This document shows, one piece after another, positions 52,881-61,169 of a stretch of 64,000 nt of DNA. A program made the translations under genes and the position numbers. A model generated the notes under the pieces. That model searched no databases. It saw only the letters and a list, made by a program, of their open reading frames with translations, and was not told the origin of the DNA. Each line of letters starts with the position of its first letter. Position 1 is the stretch's first letter. The stretch comes from Lysobacter sp. (GTDB lineage Bacteria > Pseudomonadota > Gammaproteobacteria > Xanthomonadales > Xanthomonadaceae): positions 1 to 64,000 of the forward strand of contig JASLDW010000016.1 of assembly GCA_030151365.1 (NCBI GenBank), written 5' to 3'.

Positions 52881-53758
52881 CGGCCACGCTGCAATTGGCG
52901 AATGGCGATGACGAACACGCCGCCCAGCACCAGTGCGCCCCCGATCCATACCCGCGGTCCCGGCCGGTCGCCGTAGAAGGCGATGCCCAGCGCCATCGCG
53001 AACACCGGCACCAGCAGCAGCCACGGCATCAGTTGTGCGACCGGGCGGTGCTGCACGAGGTGATAGTACAGGCCGTGGCCGAGCAGCGAGGACACATAGG
53101 CCGCGAATGCCGCGCCGAACCATGCCTTCCACGACGCCTGCGGCAGGTGCGCGATCGCGCCCGGTTCCAGCCACGCGCTCAACGCCAATAACGGAAGGAT
53201 GCTGAGCGCGGCCATCCAGCCCTGCTGAGACCATACGCTGATGCCGGACTGTCCCTTCATCACGATGGTGGCGATTGCGAGCATCAATGCCGCCACCAAC
53301 ATCGCCACCGACGCCATCGGTTTCGCCAATACGTCGGGATCGAGGCCAAGCACCAGCACGCCGATGAAGCTCACGGCGATCGCCGCGCCGGTGCGCCAGC
53401 CGAAGCGTTCGCCGAGCAGCCACCACGCCAGCAGCGTCGTCATCGGCACATAGCTCTGCATCAGGATGGCGGGCGACGCCAGCTGTCCGGCCAGTTTCAC
53501 CGCGACGAAGCCGAGGGTGAAATGCAGCACGCCGATCAGCAACGAACTGGCCATCAATCGCGGCCATTGTTCACGCGGCGGTCGCCGCATCAGCGGCAAC
53601 AACACGACCAGCAACAGGATGAAGCGCAACGCGGTGAACAGGATCGGCGGTACCTCGCGCAGCGCGATCGCCGAGGTCAGGAAATTGCAGGCCCAAGTCA
53701 GGCAGACCAGCATCAGCAGGACGATGTCGCGCCCGCGCAGCTCGCCGCCTGCCGCCAT
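52847..53758 (-). CDS. EamA/DMT-family transporter
   Basis: A 303-residue membrane protein with two EamA repeats of five helices (LMLVCLTWACNFLTSAIALR; VAMLVAALMLAIATIVMKGQ). These transporters export or import metabolites; the substrate is unknown. It overlaps the nhaA 3' end by 34 bp in antisense. The Mpo1-like gene starts 481 bp upstream on the same strand with only 1 bp between, so the pair is co-transcribed with purC upstream. Confidence 0.88.
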   Translation of the reverse strand: MAAGGELRGRDIVLLMLVCLTWACNFLTSAIALREVPPILFTALRFILLLVVLLPLMRRPPREQWPRLMASSLLIGVLHFTLGFVAVKLAGQLASPAILMQSYVPMTTLLAWWLLGERFGWRTGAAIAVSFIGVLVLGLDPDVLAKPMASVAMLVAALMLAIATIVMKGQSGISVWSQQGWMAALSILPLLALSAWLEPGAIAHLPQASWKAWFGAAFAAYVSSLLGHGLYYHLVQHRPVAQLMPWLLLVPVFAMALGIAFYGDRPGPRVWIGGALVLGGVFVIAIRQLQRGRQAISSPAPET

Positions 53759-53759
53759 T

Positions 53760-54239
53760 TCAGTACTTGATGCCGAGCTTGCGGTAGAGCTTGGCCAGTA
53801 CCCACAGCGGACCGATCAGCAGATAGGTGAGATCGGTGAAGAAGCTCGGCTTGCGCCCTTCGATCTTGTGGCCGACGAACTGGCCGATCCACGCGACCAC
53901 GAACACCGCCAGCGCGAGCCAGGTCAGCTGCATGCCACCGATCACGCCATGCAGCCAGCGCATGCTCCAGGAAATGACGATGAAGGCCAGCAGCATGCCG
54001 AGGCCAAGCGGGCGCGACAGGCGGAAGTAGTACGACCACGCGACGAACATCGCCAGCGCCGCCCACAGTCCCTGGCGAAACAGCGATCCCGGCACCGGGA
54101 TGCACCACAGCAGCGCGATCACCGACCAGAAGATCGCCGGCACGCAGACCACGTGGATCAACTGGTTGGTTGCGTTGACGTGATCGCCGGAATAGCTCGA
54201 GAACCAGCGATCGACCGGGCGTTCCACATTGGTATTCAT
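53760..54239 (-). CDS. DUF962 / Mpo1-like membrane protein
   Basis: A 159-residue protein of the Mpo1/DUF962 family. Four membrane helices are predicted. The hallmark DRWFSSYSGDHVNATNQLIH carries the conserved His of the family, and the central HxxxH-type segment WIGQFVGHKIEGRKP supplies more His. In yeast, Mpo1 is an Fe2+-dependent dioxygenase that alpha-oxidises fatty acids; bacterial members may act on lipids. The start overlaps the end of purC by 4 bp. Confidence 0.82.
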   Translation of the reverse strand: MNTNVERPVDRWFSSYSGDHVNATNQLIHVVCVPAIFWSVIALLWCIPVPGSLFRQGLWAALAMFVAWSYYFRLSRPLGLGMLLAFIVISWSMRWLHGVIGGMQLTWLALAVFVVAWIGQFVGHKIEGRKPSFFTDLTYLLIGPLWVLAKLYRKLGIKY

Positions 54240-55129
54240 GCTTCGATTCCTGCAAGGCGTTGCAGTGCTTCCGCGTACTTGGCGCGCGTTTTCGCGATGA
54301 CGTCGGCGGGCACGTGCGGGCCCGGCGCGCGCTTGTTCCAGTCCAGCGTTTCCAGATAGTCGCGGATGAACTGCTTGTCGTAGCTTGGCGGGCTGGTGCC
54401 GACCTGGTAGCTGTCGGCCGGCCAGTAGCGCGACGAATCCGGCGTCAGCAGTTCGTCCATCACGTACAACGTGCCGTTTTCATCGGTGCCGAATTCGAAC
54501 TTGGTGTCGGCGAGGATGATGCCGCGTTCGGCGGCGTAATCGCGCGCCCATGAATACAGCTTCAGCGTGGCATCGCGCACCTGCGTTGCCAGCGATTCGC
54601 CGACCAGCGACACCGCGGTGGCGAAATCGATGTTCTCATCATGGTCGCCGACCGCCGCCTTGGTCGACGGGGTGAAGATCGCTTCCGGCAACTGCTGCGC
54701 CTGCTGCAATCCCGCCGGCAATTCGATGCCGCTGACCTTGCCGGTCGCCTGGTAATCCTTCCAGCCGCTGCCGATCAGGTAGCCGCGCGCGATGCATTCC
54801 ACCGGAACGGGCTTGAGCTTTTTCGTCACCACGCTGCGCCTGGCGTACAGCGCCGGATCGACGCCGGCCGGCAGCACGCCGGCGACGTCGTCGCCGGTCA
54901 GGTGGTTGGGGAGGAGGTGCGTGGTCCTGGCGAACCAGAAATTGCTGATCTGGGTCAGCATCTCGCCCTTGCCGGGGATGGGATCGGGCAGCACCACGTC
55001 GAATGCGGAGAGGCGATCGCTGGCGACCATCAGCAGGCGGCCATCGTGCAGGTCGTAGACATCGCGGACCTTGCCGCGATGGATCAGGTCGAGACCGGGC
55101 AGGTCGGATTGCGAGAGGGTGGTGGCCAC
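54236..55129 (-). CDS. purC: Phosphoribosylaminoimidazole-succinocarboxamide synthase
   Basis: A 297-residue enzyme (SAICAR synthetase) in purine biosynthesis; it joins aspartate to CAIR with ATP. Motifs: LIHRGKVRDVYDL, LMVASDRLSAFDVVLPDPIPGKGE, VECIARGYLIGSGW, LADTKFEFGTDENG, VMDELLTPDSSRYW. The GTG at 55129 was chosen (ATTLSQSDLPGLDLIHRG), since it gives the normal length and has CGGAG upstream; upstream in-frame sequence has no family similarity. It is divergent from the J-domain gene. DUF962 and EamA genes follow. Confidence 0.95.
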   Translation of the reverse strand: MATTLSQSDLPGLDLIHRGKVRDVYDLHDGRLLMVASDRLSAFDVVLPDPIPGKGEMLTQISNFWFARTTHLLPNHLTGDDVAGVLPAGVDPALYARRSVVTKKLKPVPVECIARGYLIGSGWKDYQATGKVSGIELPAGLQQAQQLPEAIFTPSTKAAVGDHDENIDFATAVSLVGESLATQVRDATLKLYSWARDYAAERGIILADTKFEFGTDENGTLYVMDELLTPDSSRYWPADSYQVGTSPPSYDKQFIRDYLETLDWNKRAPGPHVPADVIAKTRAKYAEALQRLAGIEA

Positions 55130-55183
55130 GCGGGACTCCGGCAAAAAACCATTGTATCGGGCTGCTGGCGACGGGCGGGTATC

Positions 55184-55552
55184 ATGTCGCGTATGGCTGG
55201 GAACTGGACGGGACGGGCGATCGCTGCCGCGGCGGGCGCCCTGCTGATGCGCGGCAATCCGCTGGTCGGCGCCCTGATCGGCGTGCTGTTGTGGATCTTC
55301 GCGCTCGAGCGCCGGGTTTCCGCACTTCGGACACCTGCTGACGACGCCGGCGACGATCCTTGGGTCGTCCTCGACGTGAGTCCACAGGCTAGCGATGCCG
55401 AAATCGATCTGGCGTGGCGGCGCGCGGTCGCCGCCGCCCATCCCGATCGCCACGTCGGTGCCGACGCCCGTACCCGCGCGGATGCCGAACGACGCATGCA
55501 CCAGCTCAACGCGGCGCGTCGCCGCATCCAGGCCCTGCGCCGCAACCGTTGA
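55184..55552 (+). CDS. Small membrane-anchored J-domain protein
   Basis: A 122-residue protein. One membrane region spans about 10-40 (Gly/Ala/Leu-rich), and the C-terminal J domain has its HPD triad at residues 86-88 (VAAAHPDRHVG). This arrangement resembles truncated DjlA/TerB-less J proteins that recruit DnaK to membranes. The ATG at 55184 is chosen with an in-frame ATG at 55193 as an alternative. It starts 17 bp before rpe and may be co-transcribed with it. The J domain is short, with its helix IV trimmed. Confidence 0.78.
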   Translation: MSRMAGNWTGRAIAAAAGALLMRGNPLVGALIGVLLWIFALERRVSALRTPADDAGDDPWVVLDVSPQASDAEIDLAWRRAVAAAHPDRHVGADARTRADAERRMHQLNAARRRIQALRRNR

Positions 55553-55569
55553 TCCAGGAAACAGATTCC

Positions 55570-56241
55570 ATGCAATCCACCGTCATCGCTCCCTCGATCC
55601 TGTCCGCCGATTTCGCCCGCCTTGGCGAAGAGGTCGACAAGGTGCTCGCCGCCGGCGCCGACTGGGTGCATTTCGACGTGATGGACAACCACTACGTGCC
55701 CAACCTCACCATCGGACCGATGGTGTGCGAGGCGCTGCGCAAGCACGGCGTGACCGCGCCGATCGACGTCCACCTGATGGTCGAGCCGGTCGATGCCCTG
55801 GTGCCGATGTTCGCCAAGGCCGGCGCGACCCACATCAGCTTCCATCCCGAAGCCTCGCTCCATCCGCATCGCACCGTGCAGCTGATCCGCGCCAGCGGCT
55901 GCCAGCCCGGCGTGGTGCTGAACCCGGCGACGCCGCTGGACGTGCTCGACTACCTGCTGGAAGACCTCGACTACGTGCTGCTGATGTCGGTCAATCCCGG
56001 TTTCGGCGGCCAGGCCTTCATCCCTTCCACGTTGCGCAAGTTGCGCGAAGTGCGCGCGCGCATCGACGCCCTCGGCAAGCCGATCCGCCTCGAGGTCGAT
56101 GGCGGGGTGAAGACCGACAACATCGGTGAAATCGCGGCTGCCGGCGCTGACACGTTCGTCGCCGGTTCGGCCATCTTCGGGCAGTCCGACTACCGCCAGA
56201 TCATCGCCGGGATGAAGGCCGCGGTCGCCTCGGTGCGCTGA
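55570..56241 (+). CDS. rpe: Ribulose-phosphate 3-epimerase
   Basis: A 223-residue TIM-barrel epimerase interconverting ribulose 5-phosphate and xylulose 5-phosphate in the pentose-phosphate pathway. Motifs: APSILSADFARLGEEV (Ser/Asp of the site), HFDVMDNHYVPNLTIGP (metal ligands), VDVHLMVEP region and VDGGVKTDN. The start ATG 55570 gives the usual length. It follows the J-domain gene by 17 bp. Confidence 0.97.
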   Translation: MQSTVIAPSILSADFARLGEEVDKVLAAGADWVHFDVMDNHYVPNLTIGPMVCEALRKHGVTAPIDVHLMVEPVDALVPMFAKAGATHISFHPEASLHPHRTVQLIRASGCQPGVVLNPATPLDVLDYLLEDLDYVLLMSVNPGFGGQAFIPSTLRKLREVRARIDALGKPIRLEVDGGVKTDNIGEIAAAGADTFVAGSAIFGQSDYRQIIAGMKAAVASVR

Positions 56242-56333
56242 AAAAGGTGGAGGCTCCATCCCCCGCGTTTCTTCCCTGCGATGGCCTTCCATGCTGCAGG
56301 TGCGTCATGACGCGCGAATGACACCGCGCCCTG

Positions 56334-56353
56334 ACATGACCAAATGTTCATGT
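56334..56353. promoter_or_regulatory. Palindrome upstream of the His/Lys-rich peptide gene
   Basis: Arms ACATGACC (56334-56341) and GTTCATGT (56346-56353) pair at 7 of 8 positions around AAAT. It lies 97 bp ahead of the peptide start in a 208-bp gap that otherwise shows no gene. A regulator, possibly the nearby two-component response regulator, may bind here. Confidence 0.35.
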
Positions 56354-56449
56354 TGGGGCAAACCTGCGGGCACCCCTCCCGGAGCAGAGTGATTCCACGG
56401 TGGATGTCCACCGCATGCTGCACCCCCACACAGTCATGAGGAAGTTCAA

Positions 56450-56683
56450 ATGAAGCTCTCCGCCCTGCTGTTCGCCGGCCTGCTCGCCTTCGGCGCCAAT
56501 GTCGCCTTCGCCCAGGACGCCACCCCGGCGCCTGCCGCCGCCCCGGCTTCCGATGCCAAGCCAATGGCGAAGCATCATCACAAGAAGATGCATCACAAGA
56601 AGCATCACAAGCACCACAAGGCTGCCGCCGCCAAGACCGATGCCGGCATGGATGCACCCAAGGACGCGACCCCGGCCAAGTAA
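56450..56683 (+). CDS. Asr-like secreted His/Lys-rich peptide
   Basis: A 77-residue protein with a signal peptide (MKLSALLFAGLLAFGANVAFA-QD). The mature part is low complexity: Ala/Pro-rich, then a core of His and Lys (MAKHHHKKMHHKKHHKHHK), then Ala/Lys. The composition closely parallels E. coli acid-shock protein Asr. The poly-His run could bind metals or buffer protons in the periplasm. A strong terminator follows. The two-component genes begin about 420 bp downstream, recalling the RstAB-Asr relation of E. coli, though this is inference. Confidence 0.7.
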   Translation: MKLSALLFAGLLAFGANVAFAQDATPAPAAAPASDAKPMAKHHHKKMHHKKHHKHHKAAAAKTDAGMDAPKDATPAK

Positions 56684-56735
56684 GGGACGCGCACCCGATG
56701 CGGGGCCGCAGGGCGCCCGCATCGCGGGAACAACG

Positions 56736-56767
56736 AACCGCCCGCCCTGCGCGGGCGGTTTTGTCTT
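56736..56767 (+). terminator. Terminator after the Asr-like gene
   Basis: A 10-bp stem AACCGCCCGC / GCGGGCGGTT with a 5-nt loop and TTTTGTCTT following, 52 bp after the stop codon. Confidence 0.9.
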
Positions 56768-56785
56768 GAGGGAGTGGAGGTCGGG

Positions 56786-57073
56786 ATGATGTGGCGGGCG
56801 GTATTCATCGCGATGGCATTGGTGCTGGTGGGCGCGTCCGCGCACGCCGTCCCCGTCGCCGTGCAGACCACGGCGACCGAGCCTGCCGCCGCCGCGATCG
56901 ATCCCGTCGATCCCGGCAATGGTGGCGCCCATGCCCGCAAGAAAGTGTTGCGCCGTTGCGCGCGCCGCAGCCGCCTCGGCATCTGCGAGCGCTGGAACAT
57001 GCCGAAGTCGGCGTTGCCGGTCGCGAAGCCCGATCCGGCGCCCGATGCACGAAACGCACCGGCGAAGCATTAA
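56786..57073 (+). CDS. Small secreted protein upstream of a two-component system
   Basis: A 95-residue exported protein with signal MMWRAVFIAMALVLVGASAHA-VP. The mature part is Ala/Pro-rich with a basic central block (ARKKVLRRCARRSRLGICERW) holding two Cys. Two adjacent ATGs (56786, 56789) follow a TGGAGG site and either could be used; an upstream GTG gives no better signal. It ends 32 bp before the response-regulator gene, so it may be the first gene of the operon. The function is unknown. Confidence 0.55.
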   Translation: MMWRAVFIAMALVLVGASAHAVPVAVQTTATEPAAAAIDPVDPGNGGAHARKKVLRRCARRSRLGICERWNMPKSALPVAKPDPAPDARNAPAKH

Positions 57074-57105
57074 GCTCGCGGTTCCATCCGAAGCGGAGTT
57101 GATGC

Positions 57106-57780
57106 ATGCGCATCCTGATCATCGAGGACGATACGCAGACGGCGGATTTCGTCCTCAAGGGATTGCGCGAGGATGGCCACACCGTCGACGGCGCCAGTGA
57201 CGGCCGCGAAGGCCTGTTCCTCGCCACGACCGAGCAATACGACGCCATCGTCATGGACAGGATGCTGCCGGCGCTCGATGGCCTGACCGTGCTGCGCACC
57301 CTGCGCGGTGCCGGCAACCGCACGCCGGTCCTGCTGCTCACCGCGCTCGGCGATGTCGAGCATCGCGTCGAGGGCCTGCGCGCCGGCGCCGACGATTACC
57401 TCGCCAAGCCCTTCGCCTATGCCGAACTGAGCGCGCGCCTCGACAGCATCGCGCGCCGCGGCAATTCCGGCGGTTCCGAACCGGTACGGCTCAAGGTCGC
57501 CGATCTCGAACTCGACCTGCTCAAGCGCGAAGCCATTCGCGCCGGCAAGCGCATCGAACTCCAGCCGCGCGAATTCCGCCTGCTCGAATACCTGATGCGC
57601 CACGCCGGCCGCGTCGTCACCCGCACCATGCTGCTGGAATCGGTGTGGGACTACCACTTCGATCCGCAGACCAACGTCATCGACGTCCACATCAGCCGCC
57701 TGCGCCAGAAGATCGACAACGGCTTCGATCGCCCGCTGCTGCAAACGGTGCGTGGCGCCGGTTATCGATTGGACGGCTAG
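57106..57780 (+). CDS. OmpR-family response regulator
   Basis: A 224-residue two-component regulator: receiver with phosphoacceptor D51 (AIVMDRMLPALDGL), acidic residues E7-D8-D9 and Lys in LAKPFAYAELSARL, then an OmpR winged helix (LQPREFRLLEYLMRHAGRVV; VRGAGYRLDG). It resembles ColR/QseB/PmrA-type regulators, but the exact orthology is unclear. The kinase gene follows 6 bp later. Upstream small secreted genes may be part of its regulon. Confidence 0.9.
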   Translation: MRILIIEDDTQTADFVLKGLREDGHTVDGASDGREGLFLATTEQYDAIVMDRMLPALDGLTVLRTLRGAGNRTPVLLLTALGDVEHRVEGLRAGADDYLAKPFAYAELSARLDSIARRGNSGGSEPVRLKVADLELDLLKREAIRAGKRIELQPREFRLLEYLMRHAGRVVTRTMLLESVWDYHFDPQTNVIDVHISRLRQKIDNGFDRPLLQTVRGAGYRLDG

Positions 57781-57786
57781 GCCCCG

Positions 57787-59178
57787 ATGACTGCATGGCC
57801 GTGGCGTTCCACCAGCCGGCGCCTCGCATTGATGGTGTCGGCGGCCTTCCTGCTGGCCTTCATGCTGATCGGCGCCGGCGTGTATTTCGGCGTGTCGGTA
57901 TTGCTCGAGAAGGACAGCCAGGACGTGCTGCGCCTGCAGACCGCCGGGCTCCTCGACGTCGCGCGTTCGGGCGGCATGCCGGCCCTGCGCCAGGAAGTGC
58001 AGTCGCGCACCGAACAGCCTGACGATCCCGACAGCGCGTTCGCGTTGTGGGACGCCAATGGTCGCCTGCTGGCGGGCACCGCGCTGCCGTTGCCCGCCGG
58101 CGGCACCGCTGCGGCCATCGGCGCCAGCCACAGCTACGAGTTTTCCGACGAAGACACCGACGACGATGCCCGCACGATGGCGCATGCCACGCCGCTTGGC
58201 GATGGCAGCGTGCTGGTGGTGGCCCTGCGCACGCGCGCGCAGGACGGTTTCCGGCGACTGATGCTGCGCACGTCGGTCGCGGCGCTGGTCGCGGCCATCG
58301 GGCTCGGCATGCTGCTGGGCTGGCTGGTCACGCGCCTGGTGAACGAACGCCTGCGCGCGCTCGATGCCACCGTGCAACGCATCACCGCCGGCGACATGAC
58401 CCAGCGCGTCCGCGCCGACGGCAGCGGCGATGCCTTCGATCTCATCGCCCAGCGCGTCAACAGCATGCTCGACCGCATCAACGGCCTGATGGAGGGCGTG
58501 CGTGCGGCCACCGACCACATCGCCCACGACTTGCGCACGCCGCTGACGCGCCTGCGCAACCGCCTCGACGATTTGCGCGAGGGCGCGGAGCCGGGATCGC
58601 CGCAACGGACATCGCTGGACACCGCGGTCAATGACACCGACCAGTTGCTCGGCACCTTCGCCGGGTTGCTGCGGTTGTCGCGCATCGAAGCGCAGCAGAC
58701 CCCGTTGCCGGACGCCCCGCGCGTTGCGCTGTGGCCGTTGCTGGAAGACGCGCAGGACATGTACGCGCCGATCGCCGCCGAGCGCGGCATCGACATCGAA
58801 CTGGCCGGCGAAGCGGTGGATGCGCAGGGCGATGCCGACCAGCTATTCCAGATGGTGCTGAACCTGCTCGACAACGCGATCAAGTACGCGCCCGACGGCA
58901 GCCTGGTGCGGCTCGCGGCGCGGCAGCACGGCCCGGTCGTCGTCATCGATGTCGCCGACCAGGGCGCCGGCATCCCGGAGGAAGATCGCCTGCGCGTGTT
59001 CGACCGCTTCGAACGCCTGGAGGCGCATCGCGGTTCGCCGGGCAGCGGGCTGGGCCTCAGCCTCGTGCGCGCGATCGTCACCCGCCATGGCGGTCGCATC
59101 GAATTGCTCGACCATGACGCTCGGAATTCGAGCAGGGGCCTGCTGGTCCGGGTTACCCTTCCACGCGCCGCTGCCTGA
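57787..59178 (+). CDS. Sensor histidine kinase
   Basis: A 463-residue membrane kinase. Helix 1 is about residues 12-33 and helix 2 about 160-183, with a periplasmic sensor between. The sensor includes an acidic cluster (EFSDEDTDDDA, near residues 118-128), reminiscent of divalent-cation-sensing patches. A HAMP segment follows, then the H box with H247 (HIAHDLRTPLTRLRNRL), N box NLLDNAIKYAPDG, G1 DQGAGIPEEDR and G2 GSGLGLSLV. It probably phosphorylates the upstream regulator. The signal is unproven; acid or cations are suggested by the neighbouring His/Lys-rich peptide and the acidic patch. Confidence 0.9.
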   Translation: MTAWPWRSTSRRLALMVSAAFLLAFMLIGAGVYFGVSVLLEKDSQDVLRLQTAGLLDVARSGGMPALRQEVQSRTEQPDDPDSAFALWDANGRLLAGTALPLPAGGTAAAIGASHSYEFSDEDTDDDARTMAHATPLGDGSVLVVALRTRAQDGFRRLMLRTSVAALVAAIGLGMLLGWLVTRLVNERLRALDATVQRITAGDMTQRVRADGSGDAFDLIAQRVNSMLDRINGLMEGVRAATDHIAHDLRTPLTRLRNRLDDLREGAEPGSPQRTSLDTAVNDTDQLLGTFAGLLRLSRIEAQQTPLPDAPRVALWPLLEDAQDMYAPIAAERGIDIELAGEAVDAQGDADQLFQMVLNLLDNAIKYAPDGSLVRLAARQHGPVVVIDVADQGAGIPEEDRLRVFDRFERLEAHRGSPGSGLGLSLVRAIVTRHGGRIELLDHDARNSSRGLLVRVTLPRAAA

Positions 59179-59195
59179 TCCCCCGCCTGCACGCC

Positions 59196-59915
59196 ATGCC
59201 CGATCCCGGACATTTCATCGTTTTCGATTTCGACCACACACTTTACGACGGCGATTCCGGCAGCCATCTGTTCGCGTGGCTGATCCGCCGCGCGTGGTGG
59301 CGACGCCTGCTCGCGCTGCTGATCGCGCCGGTGGCGGGACCGATGGTGGCGTGGCTGCCGACGCGCCGCCATGGCATCTCGGCATTCGTCTGGGCCGGAA
59401 CGGTGGGGATGCATCGCAGCCGCGACCTCGACGCGCTGATCGACGAATACGTCGCCATCCACGCCGATGAAATCCGCAGGCGCCTGCTGCCGGATGCGCT
59501 CAAGGTGCTGCATTTGCATCGCGCCCGCGGCGACACCGTGATCGTCGCGACCGGCGCGCCGCCGGAACTCGCGCGCGCCATCCTCGATTTCGTAGCCCAC
59601 GACGACCTTCCGGTGATCGGTACCGAGATCGGGCCGCGTTTCGGCGGCGTGGTGGCGACGCGCCACTGCCATCACGCGATGAAGATGGCGATGATCCGCG
59701 ATGCCGGCTACACCGCGTCCATCGATGCCGCCTACAGCGACAGCACCGCCGATCTGCCCCTGCTGTTGTCGGCGCGGCGCCCGGTGGTGGTGAATCCGAA
59801 GCCGGGTTCGGTGGAGATATTCCGGCGCTTGCTGCGCCCGGATACCCCGATCCTCAACTGGGGCTGCCCCGGCCGTGCCGGCGATCCCGATCCCGGGGCG
59901 ATGGCGCGCGGTTGA
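59196..59915 (+). CDS. HAD-IB-family phosphatase
   Basis: A 239-residue haloacid-dehalogenase enzyme. The nucleophile motif DFDHTLYDGD gives D11 (nucleophile) and D13. The Thr/Ser motif is VIVATGAPPELARA, and the last motif SDSTADLPLLL (about 183-193) supplies the metal ligands. HAD-IB members include SerB-like and lipid phosphatases; the hydrophobic stretch LLALLIAPVAGPMVAWL (about 38-54) could associate with a membrane. It starts 17 bp after the kinase stop, so it may belong to the same operon. The substrate is unknown. Confidence 0.87.
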   Translation: MPDPGHFIVFDFDHTLYDGDSGSHLFAWLIRRAWWRRLLALLIAPVAGPMVAWLPTRRHGISAFVWAGTVGMHRSRDLDALIDEYVAIHADEIRRRLLPDALKVLHLHRARGDTVIVATGAPPELARAILDFVAHDDLPVIGTEIGPRFGGVVATRHCHHAMKMAMIRDAGYTASIDAAYSDSTADLPLLLSARRPVVVNPKPGSVEIFRRLLRPDTPILNWGCPGRAGDPDPGAMARG

Positions 59916-59924
59916 GGCGGATGC

Positions 59925-60392
59925 TCAGGCGGCGCCGAGGTATTTGACGAAACGGACGGTGCCGTCGCTGTAGTTGTTGTCGCGGTAGAACTTGTGGGCG
60001 TCGGTGCGCTGCGATCCGCTGGTCAGCTCGATGCGGGCGGCGCCGGCGGCGCGTGCGCGGCGCTCGGCTTCGCGCAGCAACTGGCGGCCGATGCCGCGAC
60101 CCTGCGCTTCGGTCGTCACCACCAGGGCGGTGATGCGGCAGGTCGTGGTATCCAGCGGCAGGTAATACATGAAGTCGAGGGCGATCAGTCCGGAGACCGC
60201 GCCGTCGGCGCCACGCGCCAGCACCAGCGTCTGGCGATCGTTCTCGATGATGGTGAGGATGCGGTTGGCCGCGTCCTGGCGATCGCAGGGATAGCCGAGC
60301 GTGGTGAGCAGGGAGGCGACGTCCTCGGCGTCCATCACCGAGGCCAACCGCAGGTCGGCTTCGGGCAGGACGCCGTGGGGATCGCGGGTCAC
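59925..60392 (-). CDS. GNAT-family N-acetyltransferase
   Basis: A 155-residue acetyltransferase. The acetyl-CoA loop is QGRGIGRQLLREAE (motif A), and the C-terminal part has AHKFYRDNNY typical of GNAT proteins acting on small amines or protein N-termini. It lies 3 bp downstream of clp on the same strand, so the two are probably co-transcribed. The substrate is unknown. Confidence 0.88.
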   Translation of the reverse strand: MTRDPHGVLPEADLRLASVMDAEDVASLLTTLGYPCDRQDAANRILTIIENDRQTLVLARGADGAVSGLIALDFMYYLPLDTTTCRITALVVTTEAQGRGIGRQLLREAERRARAAGAARIELTSGSQRTDAHKFYRDNNYSDGTVRFVKYLGAA

Positions 60393-60395
60393 GCC

Positions 60396-61085
60396 TCAGC
60401 GGCTGCCGTAGAGGACGATGGTCTTGCCGCGGGCGTGGAGCAGGCCGTCGGCCTGGAGCTTCTTCAGCACGCGACCGGCCATCTCGCGCGAGCAGCCGAC
60501 CAGGCGGGCGATTTCCTGGCGGGAAATGCGCAGCTGGGTGCCCTGCGGATGGGTCATCGCCTCCGGTTCCTGCGCCAGGTCGTGCAGGGTGCGGACGATG
60601 CGGTCGGTGACGTCGAGGAAGGCCAGGCGGCCCGCCTTGCGGCCGGTATCGCGCAGGCGGCGGGTCAGCTGGGCGCCGATCGCGAACAGGATCTTGGGGG
60701 CGTCCGCGGCCAGTTCGCCGGTCAGCAGCTGGGTCAGGTGCTCGTAGCTGATTTCCGCCAGCTCGGTCTGGGTGCGGGTGCGCAGGGTGACTTCGCGGCG
60801 CTCGGAATGGATGTACAGGCCCATTTCACCGACGAATTCGCCCTTGCCGTAGTAGCCGAGGATCAGTTCGTGGCCGTCTTCCTCTTCGGTCAGGATGCTG
60901 ACCGAGCCATCGAGGACGTAATAGAGGGTGCTGGCCGGGTCTCCGGGGCGGAACACGTCGACGCGGGAGGGATAGCGGTGGCGCTGGCAACGGGACAGGA
61001 ACCTGTCGACTGTCGCGGCATCGAGGGACAACGGGCTCGCGGGAAGGCGTTGGGCACCGATTTGCGACAGGGCGTGGTAGTTCAT
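60396..61085 (-). CDS. clp: Crp-family regulator Clp
   Basis: A 229-residue global regulator of the Crp/Fnr family. The sequence tracks Xanthomonas Clp nearly end to end, including DVFRPGDPASTLYYVLDGSV, LGYYGKGEFVGEMGLYI, RKAGRLAFLDVTDRIVRTLH and the DNA-binding helix SRQEIARLVGCSREMAGRVL. In xanthomonads Clp is inhibited by cyclic di-GMP and controls virulence enzymes and biofilm genes. The ATG at 61085 gives a family-typical length; the about 12 N-terminal residues differ, as they do among orthologues. speD is divergent, with a 201-bp gap carrying a perfect inverted repeat. Confidence 0.95.
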   Translation of the reverse strand: MNYHALSQIGAQRLPASPLSLDAATVDRFLSRCQRHRYPSRVDVFRPGDPASTLYYVLDGSVSILTEEEDGHELILGYYGKGEFVGEMGLYIHSERREVTLRTRTQTELAEISYEHLTQLLTGELAADAPKILFAIGAQLTRRLRDTGRKAGRLAFLDVTDRIVRTLHDLAQEPEAMTHPQGTQLRISRQEIARLVGCSREMAGRVLKKLQADGLLHARGKTIVLYGSR

Positions 61086-61148
61086 TCTGAACCGTATGGC
61101 ATGAAATCCTGTACCAAGAGTATGGCGAAGAATTGTCCACGGCAACTC

Positions 61149-61169
61149 GTGACCGCCAGCTGCGGTCAC
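61149..61169. promoter_or_regulatory. Perfect inverted repeat between clp and speD
   Basis: GTGACCGC (61149-61156) and GCGGTCAC (61162-61169) with a 5-bp spacer, 63 bp upstream of clp and 117 bp upstream of speD. The arms recall GTGA/TCAC half-sites of Crp-like proteins, but the spacing is wider than the usual TGTGA-N6-TCACA. It could also be a hairpin in either leader. Confidence 0.4.

Noticed and set aside
57070..58605. Minus-strand frame across the second two-component system
   Set aside because: Lies opposite intact receiver and kinase domains and shows no motif.
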